DNA from: Microlunatus endophyticus
Lineage (GTDB): Bacteria > Actinomycetota > Actinomycetes > Propionibacteriales > Propionibacteriaceae
NCBI RefSeq assembly: GCF_014646195.1
Contig: NZ_BMMZ01000005.1
Coordinates: 62,001-126,000, forward strand
DNA: 64,000 nucleotides
Direction: 5' to 3'
How positions within the stretch are numbered: position 1 is the stretch's first letter; each line of letters begins with the position of its first letter. This document shows positions 48,343 through 58,461 of this stretch, in pieces. The notes beneath the pieces are model-generated. The model had not been told where the DNA came from and made no database searches. It was given only the letters and a program-made list of their open reading frames with translations. The position numbers and the translations under genes are program-made.

Positions 48343-49698
48343 CTACAGGCCGGCGATGTTGTGCACCAGCAGCGCCTCGGACAGGCAGGCGCGCCGGAAA
48401 TCGCCCAGGTGCAGGGATTCGTTGCTGCCGTGCGGCCTGGAGTCCGGATCACCGACACCAGTGACCAGAACCGTCGCCTGCGGATAGGCCTGCTGGAAAT
48501 CGGCGATCATCGGGATCGAGCCGCCCTGGCCCATGAAGACCGGCTCGGCCTGCCAGGCATCCCGGAAGGCCGACCGGGCGGCTTCGGCGTACGGGCCGTC
48601 GAACGGCACGACGGACGGCTCGCCCGCCTCACCGGCTCGTACGCTGACCTGTGCGCCCCACGGCACGTGATCTTCGAGGTGCTTGATCAACTTCTGTTGC
48701 GCGGCGGCCGCGTCCTCGTTCGGCGCCAGCCGCATGCTGATCTTGGCAGCAGCCTTCGGCCAGAGGGTGTTGGAGGCCTTGGAGACCGGCGTCGCGTCCA
48801 GGCCGACGATGGTGATCGACGGTTTGGTCCACAGCCGCTCGGCGAAGCTGCCGTCGCCGATGTAGTCGACGCCGTCAAGGATTGCCGACTCCTGCCGGAT
48901 CCGCTCCTCGGGGTAGTCGACGTCGGGCGCCGGCTCGGAGTGCAGGCCTTCGACGGCCACGTTTCCTTGATCATCGTGGAGGGTGCCGAGCAGCCGGACC
49001 AGCACCATCAGCGCATCGGGAATGACGCCACCGAAGCCGCCCGAGTGCAATGCATGATCGATCGTCTGCACCTCCACATACGCCTCGGCCAGGCCGCGCA
49101 GGGTGTTGGTGAACGTCGGCACGCCGACGGCGAAGTTTCCCGAGTCGCCGATCACGAAGACATCGGAGGCGAGTTCGTCGCGGTGCTTGGCCAATAAGGC
49201 CTTCAGGGTCGGCGATCCGACCTCCTCCTCGCCCTCGATGAAGAGGGTCACACCGACCGGCGGCCTGCCCTCGTACGCCCTGAGCACGGCCAGGTGCATG
49301 GCCAGGCCGCCCTTGTCGTCGGTGACCCCGCGGGCGAAGAGCCGATCGCCCTTCTCCGTTACCTGGAACGGATCTCCGGTCTCCCAGAGCCCCGGGTCAC
49401 CCTCCGGCTGCACATCGTGGTGGGCGTACAGGCAGATCGTCGGCCTGCCCTCGGGCGCCGGGAAGTGCGCGATCACGGCCGGCTTGCCACCGTCGACGGC
49501 GTCGATCGCCACCGTCGCAGCACCAAGATCACGCAACTGGTTCGCGACCCACTCGGCGCTGGCCTGCACCTGGTCGGCGCGATCCGGATCGGCGCTCACC
49601 GACTGGATGGCGACGTGGCTGGCAAGATCGGCGAGAACGCGCGGCAGCTCGCGCTCGACGGCCGCGCGGACCTCGTCGGCAGTGCTGGGGATCGTCAT
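48343..49698 (-). CDS. M20-family dipeptidase
   Basis: The 451-residue protein is an M20 metallopeptidase. The two-zinc site is visible as YAHHDVQP (His, Asp), GVTDDKGGLAMHL (bridging Asp), IEGEEEVGSP (catalytic Glu and metal Glu), VIGDSGNFAVG and the late NESLHLGDF (His). A dimerisation domain with TIDHALHSGGFGGVIPD is inserted in the middle. Enzymes of this branch split dipeptides and other C-terminal amide bonds in the cytosol. A TAGGTT -10 box ends 6 nt before the ATG at 49698, so the mRNA is probably leaderless. It lies 24 nt after the ABC exporter pair on the same strand. Confidence 0.93.
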   Translation of the reverse strand: MTIPSTADEVRAAVERELPRVLADLASHVAIQSVSADPDRADQVQASAEWVANQLRDLGAATVAIDAVDGGKPAVIAHFPAPEGRPTICLYAHHDVQPEGDPGLWETGDPFQVTEKGDRLFARGVTDDKGGLAMHLAVLRAYEGRPPVGVTLFIEGEEEVGSPTLKALLAKHRDELASDVFVIGDSGNFAVGVPTFTNTLRGLAEAYVEVQTIDHALHSGGFGGVIPDALMVLVRLLGTLHDDQGNVAVEGLHSEPAPDVDYPEERIRQESAILDGVDYIGDGSFAERLWTKPSITIVGLDATPVSKASNTLWPKAAAKISMRLAPNEDAAAAQQKLIKHLEDHVPWGAQVSVRAGEAGEPSVVPFDGPYAEAARSAFRDAWQAEPVFMGQGGSIPMIADFQQAYPQATVLVTGVGDPDSRPHGSNESLHLGDFRRACLSEALLVHNIAGL

Positions 49699-49704
49699 GA
49701 CCGC

Positions 49705-49710
49705 AACCTA
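49705..49710 (-). promoter_or_regulatory. -10 box of the leaderless M20 peptidase transcript
   Basis: TAGGTT on the minus strand ends 6 nt before the ATG of the M20 peptidase gene. Confidence 0.5.
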
Positions 49711-49722
49711 TACCGGGGCCGG

Positions 49723-51504
49723 TCAGCGATAGCCGCGGGCCTGGATCTCGTACAACTCGGCATAGGCGCCACCGGCGGCCATCAGTTGCCGGTGGGTGCC
49801 CTGCTCGACGATCCGTCCCTCCGCCAGGACCAGCACCGTATCGGCGGCCGCCACCGTGGAGAACCGGTGGGTGACCAGCACCGTGACGCCGCCGCTGCGG
49901 CCGGCGTCGCGGGCCGCAGTGGCGTAGCGGTCGAAGAGCGCGTGTTCGGTCGCCGCGTCCAGCGCCGAGGTCGGCTCGTCGAGCGCCAGCAGCAGCGGCT
50001 GCCGGCGCATCATCCCGCGGGCGATCGCCAGTCGCTGCCACTGGCCGCCCGACAGGTTGACCCCGTCGGGCCAGGTGGTGCCCAACTGCGTCTGCAACCG
50101 CTGCGGCAGGGCGGTCAGGACGTCGGAGGCGGCACCGTCGGCCAGCGCGCGATTGATCTCGGGCTCGTCCTCGATGTGGTCGAGGTCGCCGAGGCCGATC
50201 GCCTCGCCGGCCAGGAATTCGAGATTGGCATGATCCTGGAAGGCTGCAGAGGTCCGTGCCCGCCAGGCGTCGAGATCGATCTCGGCAAGATCGACATCGT
50301 CGATCAGCACCCGGCCGCCGGTCGGCTGGTACATGCCGGTCAACAGCTTCACCAGGGTTGACTTGCCGGCGCCGTTCTCCCCTACTACGGCGACCACGGT
50401 GCCGGCCGGCAGGTCAAGATCAACATCGCAGAGGGCGTCGGAATCGGCGCCGTTGTAGCGATAGCTGACGTGCTCCAGCCGGATCCCGTTGTCGAGCCGG
50501 GCCGGCGGCCGGCGGTGCCCGGTGTGCCGGGCGTGGATGGTCGCAGCATAGTCGCGCAACCAGACGAAGCGGGTCGCCGATCGGGACTCCTGGCCCAGCC
50601 ACCGCGCCGTACTGACCAGGCCGGAACTGATCTCCTGCAGCGAACCCATCGAGGTGACGGCGATGGTCAGTGCGCTGACCGCCACCGTCCCGCCGATCGC
50701 GTCGTGCACCATCCAACCGATGATCGCGGCGGCGCCGCCGAAGAAGAACAATCCGTTACCCAGCTCAAGCATTGCGGTCTTGGTGTTGCGATCCTGATCG
50801 GGCCGCTGGGCACGCCGGCTGCTGCTGGAGATCCGTTGCATCAGCAGGGTCCGCAGGGCGAACACCCGGCTCTCGGCGCCGGCGTCACGATCCCGGGTCA
50901 GATCGACCAACTGGTCGGCGAGCCGGCGGAACGGGCTGCCGGTCTCCTCGGCGATCTTGTTCCAGCGCTGGGTCACCGGCACCAGCAGCAGCCGCGGGAT
51001 TCCCAGCAGCGCAAGGATGATCAACCGCCAGTCGGCCGACAGTGCGACGATCAGCGTGGTGGCGCTCCAGGCCACGGAGTTGACCATATTGAGAAGGGCG
51101 TTCAGGGCACCACCGACCCCGCCTGACCAGCTGCGGAACGACTGCAGCTTGTCGAGCAGAACCGGATCCTCGTGGTGGTCGAGGGTCTCGATCTCCGACA
51201 TCATCAGGGCGATCTGCCGGGAGAACTCGAAGCCGACGTAGACCTGCTGCTTCAGCCGCGCACTGGTGCCGACCCATTGCAGGATGCCGTTGATGCCGGT
51301 CCCGAAGCCCAGCCCGATGACCGCGATCATCAACTGGCGGACGTCGCGATGGATGACTCCGGAGTCGAAAAGCCCGTAGAACAAGGGATTCAGGCCGTAG
51401 AGGACCTTGCCCGCGGTCTCGCCGAAGGCCAGCAGGCTCTGGGTCCTGCTGACCCTGAAGGCGATCACGGTCACCAGCCACAGCGCCCGTACGGTGGCGA
51501 TCAT
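49723..51504 (-). CDS. ABC exporter half-transporter (permease-ATPase), second subunit
   Basis: The 593-residue protein has an N-terminal membrane domain with about five to six helices (~1-320) and a C-terminal ATPase. Walker A is VVGENGAGKSTLVKLL, the ABC signature is LSGGQWQRLAIARG, Walker B is LLLALDEPTSALD and the switch His is VTHRFSTV. It is the partner of the half-transporter encoded just upstream (ATGA overlap at 51501-51504), so the pair works as a heterodimeric exporter of the lipid/peptide/drug type. The ATG at 51504 is certain from the overlap. The cargo is unknown. Confidence 0.93.
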   Translation of the reverse strand: MIATVRALWLVTVIAFRVSRTQSLLAFGETAGKVLYGLNPLFYGLFDSGVIHRDVRQLMIAVIGLGFGTGINGILQWVGTSARLKQQVYVGFEFSRQIALMMSEIETLDHHEDPVLLDKLQSFRSWSGGVGGALNALLNMVNSVAWSATTLIVALSADWRLIILALLGIPRLLLVPVTQRWNKIAEETGSPFRRLADQLVDLTRDRDAGAESRVFALRTLLMQRISSSSRRAQRPDQDRNTKTAMLELGNGLFFFGGAAAIIGWMVHDAIGGTVAVSALTIAVTSMGSLQEISSGLVSTARWLGQESRSATRFVWLRDYAATIHARHTGHRRPPARLDNGIRLEHVSYRYNGADSDALCDVDLDLPAGTVVAVVGENGAGKSTLVKLLTGMYQPTGGRVLIDDVDLAEIDLDAWRARTSAAFQDHANLEFLAGEAIGLGDLDHIEDEPEINRALADGAASDVLTALPQRLQTQLGTTWPDGVNLSGGQWQRLAIARGMMRRQPLLLALDEPTSALDAATEHALFDRYATAARDAGRSGGVTVLVTHRFSTVAAADTVLVLAEGRIVEQGTHRQLMAAGGAYAELYEIQARGYR

Positions 51505-53375
51505 GCGGGATCCTCGGGGCCGGCCATCGCGAAGCGTCGCGCCTGCAGGGTGAACATCTCGGCGTACGCCCCGCCCCGGGCGATCAGCTCCTCGTGCCTG
51601 CCGTCCTCGGCGATCCTGCCGGTGCGGCCGTCCAAGACGACGATCCGCTCGGCCCGGCGGACGGTGGAGAGCCGGTGGCTGACCAGGATCGTCGTGACGC
51701 CGTGGGTCATGTCGAGGAAGCGGTCGAAGATCTCCGCCTCGGCCCGGACGTCCAACGCCGCGGTCGGTTCGTCCAGCACCAGCACCCCGGCACCACCGCC
51801 GACGGCCGCCAGCGCCCGGGCCAGCGCGACCCGCTGCCACTGACCGCCTGACAGGTCGGTGCCGCCCTCGGCCTGGTTGGTCAGCACGGTGTCCCAGTCA
51901 CCGCCGACCCGCTCCAGCACCGCGATACCGGCGGCATCACGGAGGGCCCGGTCCAGCAACGCCTGGTCGATCTCACCGCCGGCTGTGCCTCCGAAACCCA
52001 TGGCACCGAAGCCCACGTTCTCCCGCAACGACAGCGGATAGTGGACGAAATCCTGGAAGACCACCGCGACCTGGCCGCGGCTGGTCTCGTCGGCGTACGG
52101 ATCCCTGCCGTCGACGCGTACGGTCCCGCTGCCCGCCGGGTAGAGGCCGGCGATCAGTTTGATCAAGGTCGATTTGCCGGCGCCGTTCACGCCGACGATC
52201 GCCAGGGACTGGCCGGCCGGGACGTGCAGCGACAGCTCCTGCAGGGTCGGCTCGTCGCGGGTCGGATAGGTGAAGGTCAGGCCGTCGATATCGATCCCGA
52301 CTGCGCCGGGCCGCCGCGCGGCGGCCGGAGCCGGCGTCACCGTATGCAGTTCGGGCAGCCCGACCGATCGCCGCAGCCCGAAGAGATTGCGCAGGAAGAC
52401 CGCGATCCGGATCAGGCCGGACTCGATATCGCCCATCGGCGCGAACGCTTCCAGCGCGAGGATCGCCATCACCGTGGTGGTGACGGTGCCGATCGGTACG
52501 GCGCCGCGCCAGGCGTCCCGACCCAGCAGGCCGAGGGCACCGAACATCACCGCGGCCTCGATGAGCAGCACCCCGGCCATCCGGACCAGCCCACGGTGCG
52601 CCTTCGGCCAGTACGCGTTCCCCGCGGCTTCGAACAGCAGCACGTAGCGGCGCTCCAGCCAGCGGCCGATGCCGAAGATCCTGATCTCCTTCGCTGCTTG
52701 AGGATGGATCATCAGCCGTCCGATGTAGTCCGAACGCTGCCGGTCGACATTGGGCTTCTCGAAGACGTTGTCCAGCATCGAATCCAGCCAGGACCGGCTC
52801 AGCCGCGCCACCAGCAGGAAGGCCGCGATCACCACGAACGGCACCCACCAGCGCCAGGAGAAGACGATCACCGCCGCGCCGACCGCGACCAGCTTGTGGA
52901 CCAGGAACATCCAGGAGCCGGTCAACCCGTTGCGCAACAGCCAGCCCTTGCTGTTGGCGGTCAGGTCAGTCAGCCGCTGGGCGAACTGCTGGTCCTCGAG
53001 GGTGCCGAGATCGCGCGGGTGCAGACCGGCCTCGGCGATCAGCTCGTCCAGCCGGACCCGGTAGGCGGCGCTCACCCGGGCATTGCCCCAGGTCGTCACC
53101 GCACTGACGAGCTGCAGCAGGATCGCCCCGCCGGCGAAGATCACGAACCACTGCCACAGCGTCGCGGCGGGGCCGCTGTGCCCGACCACCGCTGCCAGCG
53201 CGCCGATCAGCCGGCCGATGGCGATCATGGCGAGCACATTGCAACCGACGCTGATCAGGGAAGTGATCAGGCACAGCAGCGTCCAGCCGGGTGTGATCGA
53301 CCACAACATCCGGACGTGATCGCCGAAGCCGGTGATCCTGTCGATCCGGCTCTCAGCCGGGACTGCGTCCGCCAT
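51501..53375 (-). CDS. ABC exporter half-transporter (permease-ATPase), first subunit
   Basis: The 624-residue protein has six predicted helices (~20-330) and an ATPase domain with Walker A VGVNGAGKSTLIKLIAG, signature LSGGQWQRVALARAL, Walker B VLVLDEPTAALD and switch VSHRLSTV. The ATG at 53375 shares a base with the stop of the hydrolase gene upstream (TGATG). Together with the second subunit it should form a heterodimer. The coupled hydrolase may process or detoxify the cargo. Both ATPase sites look canonical on sequence, so no degenerate site is evident. Confidence 0.93.
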   Translation of the reverse strand: MADAVPAESRIDRITGFGDHVRMLWSITPGWTLLCLITSLISVGCNVLAMIAIGRLIGALAAVVGHSGPAATLWQWFVIFAGGAILLQLVSAVTTWGNARVSAAYRVRLDELIAEAGLHPRDLGTLEDQQFAQRLTDLTANSKGWLLRNGLTGSWMFLVHKLVAVGAAVIVFSWRWWVPFVVIAAFLLVARLSRSWLDSMLDNVFEKPNVDRQRSDYIGRLMIHPQAAKEIRIFGIGRWLERRYVLLFEAAGNAYWPKAHRGLVRMAGVLLIEAAVMFGALGLLGRDAWRGAVPIGTVTTTVMAILALEAFAPMGDIESGLIRIAVFLRNLFGLRRSVGLPELHTVTPAPAAARRPGAVGIDIDGLTFTYPTRDEPTLQELSLHVPAGQSLAIVGVNGAGKSTLIKLIAGLYPAGSGTVRVDGRDPYADETSRGQVAVVFQDFVHYPLSLRENVGFGAMGFGGTAGGEIDQALLDRALRDAAGIAVLERVGGDWDTVLTNQAEGGTDLSGGQWQRVALARALAAVGGGAGVLVLDEPTAALDVRAEAEIFDRFLDMTHGVTTILVSHRLSTVRRAERIVVLDGRTGRIAEDGRHEELIARGGAYAEMFTLQARRFAMAGPEDPA

Positions 53376-54262
53376 CAACCGAAGAGCGCGTTCAGGACCC
53401 GATCCAGGGCATGGTCGGCGAACACGATCGAGTAGTGGTTGCAGTCCGGCACGAACTCGGTTCGCACGCGCGGCCCGAGCCCGGCCGATTCGACCAGCTC
53501 GGGTGGCAACAGCCCGGGCGTCTGGTTCTGCAGCCCACGTGGCGCCCAGAACAACGTGCCCGGCATCGTCAGCTGGCTCGCGGCGGTCAGCACCTCGGAG
53601 TCGATCATGGTATCCGCACCGTCGGACCGGATCGCCTCCGGGACGCAGGAACTGCCGAGCACGCCGCCCTGGCGGGGAACGAGATCGTGGAACAGGTAGC
53701 TCTGCAGGTCCTTCGCGATCTTCGGTCCGAGCGCCTCGGTCTCGACGATCGCCGGGTTGGTCCGCATGAATTCCAGGTACGCCGCCTGGTCGGCGAACGT
53801 CATCGAGAGCTTCGCCTGGGCCGGGCCGAGGACGGCGCCCAGCATCGCGTCGACATCGGCTCCGGGCGGTGTCGGGAAGCCGATCCCGCCGTCGACGAGG
53901 ACCACCCGCTCGAACCGATCCGGGTGCCGGGCGGCAGCCAGCGCCAGCGCGTACGCGCCCATCGAGTGGCCGATCGCCGGGACCCGGTCCAGTCCGAAGT
54001 GATCAAGAACCGCGATCAGGTCGGCTACGTGCGCAGCCAGTCCCCAGGGACCGGTGACAGCGGCGCTCTCGGCGCGACCCCGCAGATCCGGAGCCAGCAG
54101 CCGTACGCCTCCGGGCAGCCGCCGGGCCAGGGTCGCGTACGACAGACCGTTGGCGGTGATGCCGTGCACGGCCAGGATCGTGGTCGGGCTGTCGCTGTCG
54201 CCGGCGAGTTCGTGAACGGCCAAGGTGCCGCCCTGCACGTCGACCGCGAACGATGAGGTCAC
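53375..54262 (-). CDS. Alpha/beta hydrolase coupled to the ABC exporter
   Basis: The 295-residue serine hydrolase has ILAVHGITANGLSYATLARR (HG oxyanion), LLAPDLRGRAESA, the nucleophile elbow AIGHSMGAYALALAAARHPD and a late His in VPDCNHYSIVFADHAL. The triad Asp lies in the segment near WAPRG or soon after. It resembles lactonase- and esterase-type members. Its stop codon overlaps the start of the first exporter subunit, so the three genes are translated together; a shared role in export or resistance is inferred. GTG 54262 has a TAGCGT box 7 nt upstream, a near-leaderless layout. Confidence 0.82.
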   Translation of the reverse strand: MTSSFAVDVQGGTLAVHELAGDSDSPTTILAVHGITANGLSYATLARRLPGGVRLLAPDLRGRAESAAVTGPWGLAAHVADLIAVLDHFGLDRVPAIGHSMGAYALALAAARHPDRFERVVLVDGGIGFPTPPGADVDAMLGAVLGPAQAKLSMTFADQAAYLEFMRTNPAIVETEALGPKIAKDLQSYLFHDLVPRQGGVLGSSCVPEAIRSDGADTMIDSEVLTAASQLTMPGTLFWAPRGLQNQTPGLLPPELVESAGLGPRVRTEFVPDCNHYSIVFADHALDRVLNALFG

Positions 54263-54341
54263 GATCCCGACGCTATCGCAGCCCGGGACCAGGCCCACCC
54301 CGCGGATCCGCACCGCCTGCGGCTGGTCCAGCGGGGGCCTG

Positions 54342-56597
54342 TCAGGCGGCGAGGACGGCCCGGATCGGTGCCTGCCAGGCGGTCCGCAGCTCCTTGATAC
54401 CGAGGCTGAAGCGACCGTCGAAGTCCAGCCGGTCGCCACCGACGGTGCCCAGTTCGCGGACCGGGACCCGGTGGGTCCGGCAGAGCTCCACAAATCCCTC
54501 CAGCCGGTCGCGATCCAGCGAGACCAGCACCCGCCCGGTGCTCTCGGAGAACAGCGCGACGAACGGGCCGGCGTCGTCGGCCAGCGTGATCCGGGCACCG
54601 TGCCCGTTGCGCAGCACCGCCTCGGTCAGCGCCTGGGCCAGGCCGCCCTCGGACAGATCGTGGGCGCTGGTCAGAGCGCCCTGGTGCGCCGCGGTGATCA
54701 TCACCTCGGCCAGCCGCTGCTCGTGATCAAGGTCGACGGCCGGTGGCCGGCCACCGAGATGATCATGGACCACCCCGGCCCAGGCGGAGCCCGCCAGCTC
54801 GTCCTTGGTGTCGCCGAGGAGCAGGATCACATCGTCATCGGCGGCGAAGCCCATCGGCGTCCGCTTGGCGACGTCGTCGATCACGCCGAGCACTCCGACG
54901 ACCGGGGTGGGCAGGATGGCCTGGGTCCCGGTCTGGTTGTAGAAGCTGACGTTGCCGCCGGTGACCGGCGTGCCGAGCTTCTTGCAGGCATCGACCAGCC
55001 CGGCGATCGCGCGCTCGAACTGCCACATCACCGAGGGATCCTCCGGAGACCCGAAATTCAGGCAGTCCGACACCGCGACCGGACGAGCGCCGGTGACGGC
55101 CACATTCCGGTACGCCTCCGCCAGCGCCAGCTGCGCGCCGGCGAACGGATCCAGATAGGCGAAGCGGCTGTTGCAGTCGGTCGCCAGAGCGACGCCGAGG
55201 CCGGTGCCCTCATCGATCCGCAGCATCCCGGAATCCTCCGGCTGGGCCAGCACCGAATCGCCGCGGACGTAGCGGTCGTACTGATCGGTCACCCAGGACT
55301 TGTCGGCGAGATTCGGCGAGCCGATGATCGCGAGCAGGGTGTCGCGCAGCTGATCATCGGTCGTCGGTCGGGCAAGCCCGGCGACGCCGTCGGCCTGGAC
55401 GCGGTCCTGCCAGTCCGGGCGGGCGTACGGCCGCTCGTAGACCGGGCCCTCGGCGGCGACCGTGCGCGGCTTGACATCGACGATCGTCTCGCCGTGCCAG
55501 TCGATGATCAGGCGCCCGGTCTCGGTGACCTCGCCGATGTCGGTGGCCAGCACGTCCCACTTGCGGCAGATCTCGAAGAACCGCTCGACATGCTGCGGCT
55601 CGACGATCGCCATCATGCGTTCCTGGGACTCGCTCATCAGGATCTCTTCCGGGCTGAGCGTGTGGTCGCGCAGCGGCACCCGGTCGAGTTCGACATGCAT
55701 GCCGCCGTCACCGGAGCTGGCCAGCTCCGCAGTCGCGCAGCTGAGTCCGGCGGCGCCGAGATCGCTGATGCCGTTGATCACACCGGCGGCGAAGAGCTCC
55801 AGCGTGCACTCGATCAGCAGCTTCTCCTGGAACGGATCGCCGACCTGGACGCTCGGTCGCTTGGCGGGGCCTGTCTCGTCGAAGGTCTCGGAGGCGAGCA
55901 CCGAGGCACCGCCGATGCCGTCGCCACCGGTCGCGGCGCCGTACAAGATCACCTTGTTGCCGACCCCGGTCGCCTTGGCCAGGTGTAGGTCCTCGTGCTT
56001 GAGCACTCCGACGCACAACGCGTTGACCAGCGGGTTTCCCAGATAGGACCGGTCGAAGACCACCTCGCCGCCGATGTTGGGCAGCCCGAGGCAGTTCCCG
56101 TAGCCGCCGACCCCGGCGACCACACCGGGCAGCACCCGATGCGTATCGGCCGCGTCCAGCGGCCCGAAGCGGAGCGCGTCCATCACGCCGACCGGCCGCG
56201 CACCCATCGCCAGGATGTCGCGGACGATGCCGCCGACGCCGGTCGCCGCACCCTGATAGGGCTCGACGTACGACGGATGGTTGTGGGACTCGATCTTGAA
56301 GGTGACGGCCCAGTCCTGGCCGATGTCGATCACACCGGCGTTCTCGCCAATACCGGCCAACAGCTTGCCGACCGGGGTCTCGGGCGCCAGTTCGCCGAAC
56401 CGGCGCAGATGCACCTTGGAGGACTTGTAGGAGCAGTGCTCGGACCACATCACCGAGTACATCGCCAGCTCGCTGCCGGTCGGGCGTCGACCGAGAATCT
56501 CCCGGATACGCCGATACTCGTCCTCCTTGAGACCCAGCTCGCTCCACGGCTGCTGGGTATCGGGAGTCTTGGCCGCCTGATCAACGGTGTCCGCCAC
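54342..56597 (-). CDS. purL: Phosphoribosylformylglycinamidine synthase subunit II
   Basis: The 751-residue protein is the small PurL that works with PurQ and PurS, not the ~1300-residue fused form. Family marks are [20 protein letters not shown] near the start, [82 protein letters not shown] and [19 protein letters not shown]. It converts FGAR and glutamine-derived ammonia to FGAM with ATP. A TAACCT -10 box ends 6 nt before the GTG at 56597 (leaderless). It is about 4 kb from purQ and purS, separated by two hydrolase genes and a membrane protein. Confidence 0.98.
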   Translation of the reverse strand: MADTVDQAAKTPDTQQPWSELGLKEDEYRRIREILGRRPTGSELAMYSVMWSEHCSYKSSKVHLRRFGELAPETPVGKLLAGIGENAGVIDIGQDWAVTFKIESHNHPSYVEPYQGAATGVGGIVRDILAMGARPVGVMDALRFGPLDAADTHRVLPGVVAGVGGYGNCLGLPNIGGEVVFDRSYLGNPLVNALCVGVLKHEDLHLAKATGVGNKVILYGAATGGDGIGGASVLASETFDETGPAKRPSVQVGDPFQEKLLIECTLELFAAGVINGISDLGAAGLSCATAELASSGDGGMHVELDRVPLRDHTLSPEEILMSESQERMMAIVEPQHVERFFEICRKWDVLATDIGEVTETGRLIIDWHGETIVDVKPRTVAAEGPVYERPYARPDWQDRVQADGVAGLARPTTDDQLRDTLLAIIGSPNLADKSWVTDQYDRYVRGDSVLAQPEDSGMLRIDEGTGLGVALATDCNSRFAYLDPFAGAQLALAEAYRNVAVTGARPVAVSDCLNFGSPEDPSVMWQFERAIAGLVDACKKLGTPVTGGNVSFYNQTGTQAILPTPVVGVLGVIDDVAKRTPMGFAADDDVILLLGDTKDELAGSAWAGVVHDHLGGRPPAVDLDHEQRLAEVMITAAHQGALTSAHDLSEGGLAQALTEAVLRNGHGARITLADDAGPFVALFSESTGRVLVSLDRDRLEGFVELCRTHRVPVRELGTVGGDRLDFDGRFSLGIKELRTAWQAPIRAVLAA

Positions 56598-56603
56598 GGG
56601 CCA

Positions 56604-56609
56604 AGGTTA
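56604..56609 (-). promoter_or_regulatory. -10 box of the leaderless purL transcript
   Basis: TAACCT on the minus strand ends 6 nt before the GTG start of purL. Confidence 0.5.
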
Positions 56610-56733
56610 TCGAGCCGCGCCGCCCGCCGGCGAATCCGGTCTCTCCCCTCTATCGGAATGTGCGGACTTGCACCACACTGATGGATAGCTTCTCGTGGCG
56701 GCCTCGGCCGCATCCGGACAGTGGGGGCGGTCC

Positions 56734-57597
56734 ATGACCGATCTGGCGACCGAGCTGGCGCAGTGGGAGCAGGACGAGATCGACCGGGCCAACGCGTCCG
56801 GTCGGACGCCGGTGGTCTTCGTCCATGGACTGTGGTTGCTGTCCAGCAGTTGGCAGCCGTGGCGCGATCTCTTCGAGGAGAGCGGCTACGCGACACTGGC
56901 CCCGGGCTGGCCGGACGATCCGCCGACGGTGCAGGAAGCCCGCGCATACCCCGAGGTGTTCGCCCACAAGACGGTCCAGCAGGTCACCGACCACTACCTG
57001 TCTGCGATCGCACAGCTGGACAGGAAGCCCGCCGTGGTCGGCCACTCCTTCGGCGGGTTGATCGCCCAGAAGATCGCCGGCACGGGCGCCGCCGCGGCCA
57101 CGGTGGCGATCGACAACGCACCGTTCAAAGGTGTGCTGCCGGTGCCACTGTCATCGATCCGGTCGTCGTCGCCGGTGCTCGGCAACCCCGCCAATCGCGG
57201 CAAGGCGATCGCGCTGACCTTCGACCAGTTCGTCTACGGCTGGGCCAACAATCTCGATCGGGACGAGGCCCGGCAGCTCTACGACAGCTACCACGTGGCC
57301 GCCTCCGGGGTGCCGCTCTTCCAGGCCGTGGTCGCCAATTTCAACCCCTTCCACAACGAGGTCACCGTGGCTGCCAGGAACACCGACCGCGGCCCCTTGT
57401 TGATCATCGGCGGGGCCAAGGACAATACGGTCCCGCTGGCGATCACCAGGGCGACCTACAACTACCAGCACAAGCACAACCCGGGCGTCACCGAATTCAC
57501 CGAGATTCCCGATCGCGGCCATTCGCTGACCATCGACCACGGCTGGCGGGAGGTGGCCGAGCCGACCCTGGAATTCGTCCAGCGGTTCACCTCCTGA
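56734..57597 (+). CDS. Alpha/beta hydrolase
   Basis: The 287-residue serine hydrolase has VVFVHGLWLLSSSWQPW (HG oxyanion), the nucleophile elbow PAVVGHSFGGLIAQKIAG, GGAKDNTVPLAITRA (Asp) and IPDRGHSLTID (His). The LWLLSSSW entry and length are typical of actinobacterial hydrolases annotated simply as alpha/beta hydrolase. No substrate can be assigned. ATG 56734 is chosen, with GGGGGCGG upstream. It is divergent from purL across 136 nt and precedes a second, distinct hydrolase gene by 42 nt, with which it forms an operon. Confidence 0.85.
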   Translation: MTDLATELAQWEQDEIDRANASGRTPVVFVHGLWLLSSSWQPWRDLFEESGYATLAPGWPDDPPTVQEARAYPEVFAHKTVQQVTDHYLSAIAQLDRKPAVVGHSFGGLIAQKIAGTGAAAATVAIDNAPFKGVLPVPLSSIRSSSPVLGNPANRGKAIALTFDQFVYGWANNLDRDEARQLYDSYHVAASGVPLFQAVVANFNPFHNEVTVAARNTDRGPLLIIGGAKDNTVPLAITRATYNYQHKHNPGVTEFTEIPDRGHSLTIDHGWREVAEPTLEFVQRFTS

Positions 57598-57639
57598 CCG
57601 CGCTTCCCGACGAGACCTCCCACCACCGAAAGGTTCCTG

Positions 57640-58461
57640 ATGCCCCACATCACTGCGACCGACGGCACCGAGATCTATTACACCGACCAGGGATCGGGTC
57701 AGCCGATCCTCTTCAGCCACGGCTGGCCGCTGAGTTCCGATGCCTGGCAGGTCGAGTTGAAGACTTTCGCCGACGCCGGCTTCCGTACCATCGCTCATGA
57801 TCGCCGTGGTCACGGACGGTCATCGTCCAGCTACACCGGCAACGACATGGACACCTATGCCAAGGACGTCTCCGAGCTCGTCGAGGCGCTCGATCTCCAC
57901 GATCTCGTCGTGGTCGGGCACTCCACGGGAGGCGGCGAGGTGGTGCGCTACGCGGCCCGGTACGGCGCCGGGCGGGTCGCGAAGGTGATCACCGCCGGAG
58001 CGGTGCCACCGATCATGGTGAAGTCCGATGCCAATCCGGAGGGCACGCCGATCGAAGCGTTCGACGACATCCGCGCCGGCGTGCTCAGGGACCGATCCCA
58101 GTTCTACAAGGAACTTGCGGTTCCGTTCTACGGTGCCAACCGCGATGGGGCGAAGGTCTCCCAGGGTGCGATCGACGACTTCTGGCGGCAGAGCATGCTG
58201 GTCAATCTGGCGGCGGCGTACGACTGCGTGGAGGCGTTCTCCGAGACCGACCAGACCGAGGACCTGAAGTCCCTTGACGTCCCGATCATGATCGCCCATG
58301 GGGACGATGATCAGATCGTGCCGATCGCCGACGCCGCCGAGAAGTCGATCAAGTTGGTGAAGAACGGCACCCTGAAGGTCTATCCGGGCGCACCGCACGG
58401 CATCTACGGCGCCTACCAGGAGCAACTCGACAAGGACATGCTGGAGTTCATCGGCGGCTAG
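57640..58461 (+). CDS. Alpha/beta hydrolase (cofactor-free chloroperoxidase-like)
   Basis: The 273-residue protein matches the non-heme chloroperoxidase/arylesterase group. It has DGTEIYYTDQGSGQPILFSH, HGWPLSSDAWQ, IAHDRRGHGRSSSSYTGND, the elbow VVVGHSTGGGEVVRYAARYG, IAHGDDDQIVPI (Asp) and GAPHGIY (His). These enzymes hydrolyse esters, and some perform perhydrolysis that looks like halogenation. ACCGAAAGG is a plausible ribosome site before ATG 57640. It is second in an operon of two hydrolases. Its stop overlaps by 4 nt the convergent end of the large membrane protein gene. Confidence 0.92.
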   Translation: MPHITATDGTEIYYTDQGSGQPILFSHGWPLSSDAWQVELKTFADAGFRTIAHDRRGHGRSSSSYTGNDMDTYAKDVSELVEALDLHDLVVVGHSTGGGEVVRYAARYGAGRVAKVITAGAVPPIMVKSDANPEGTPIEAFDDIRAGVLRDRSQFYKELAVPFYGANRDGAKVSQGAIDDFWRQSMLVNLAAAYDCVEAFSETDQTEDLKSLDVPIMIAHGDDDQIVPIADAAEKSIKLVKNGTLKVYPGAPHGIYGAYQEQLDKDMLEFIGG

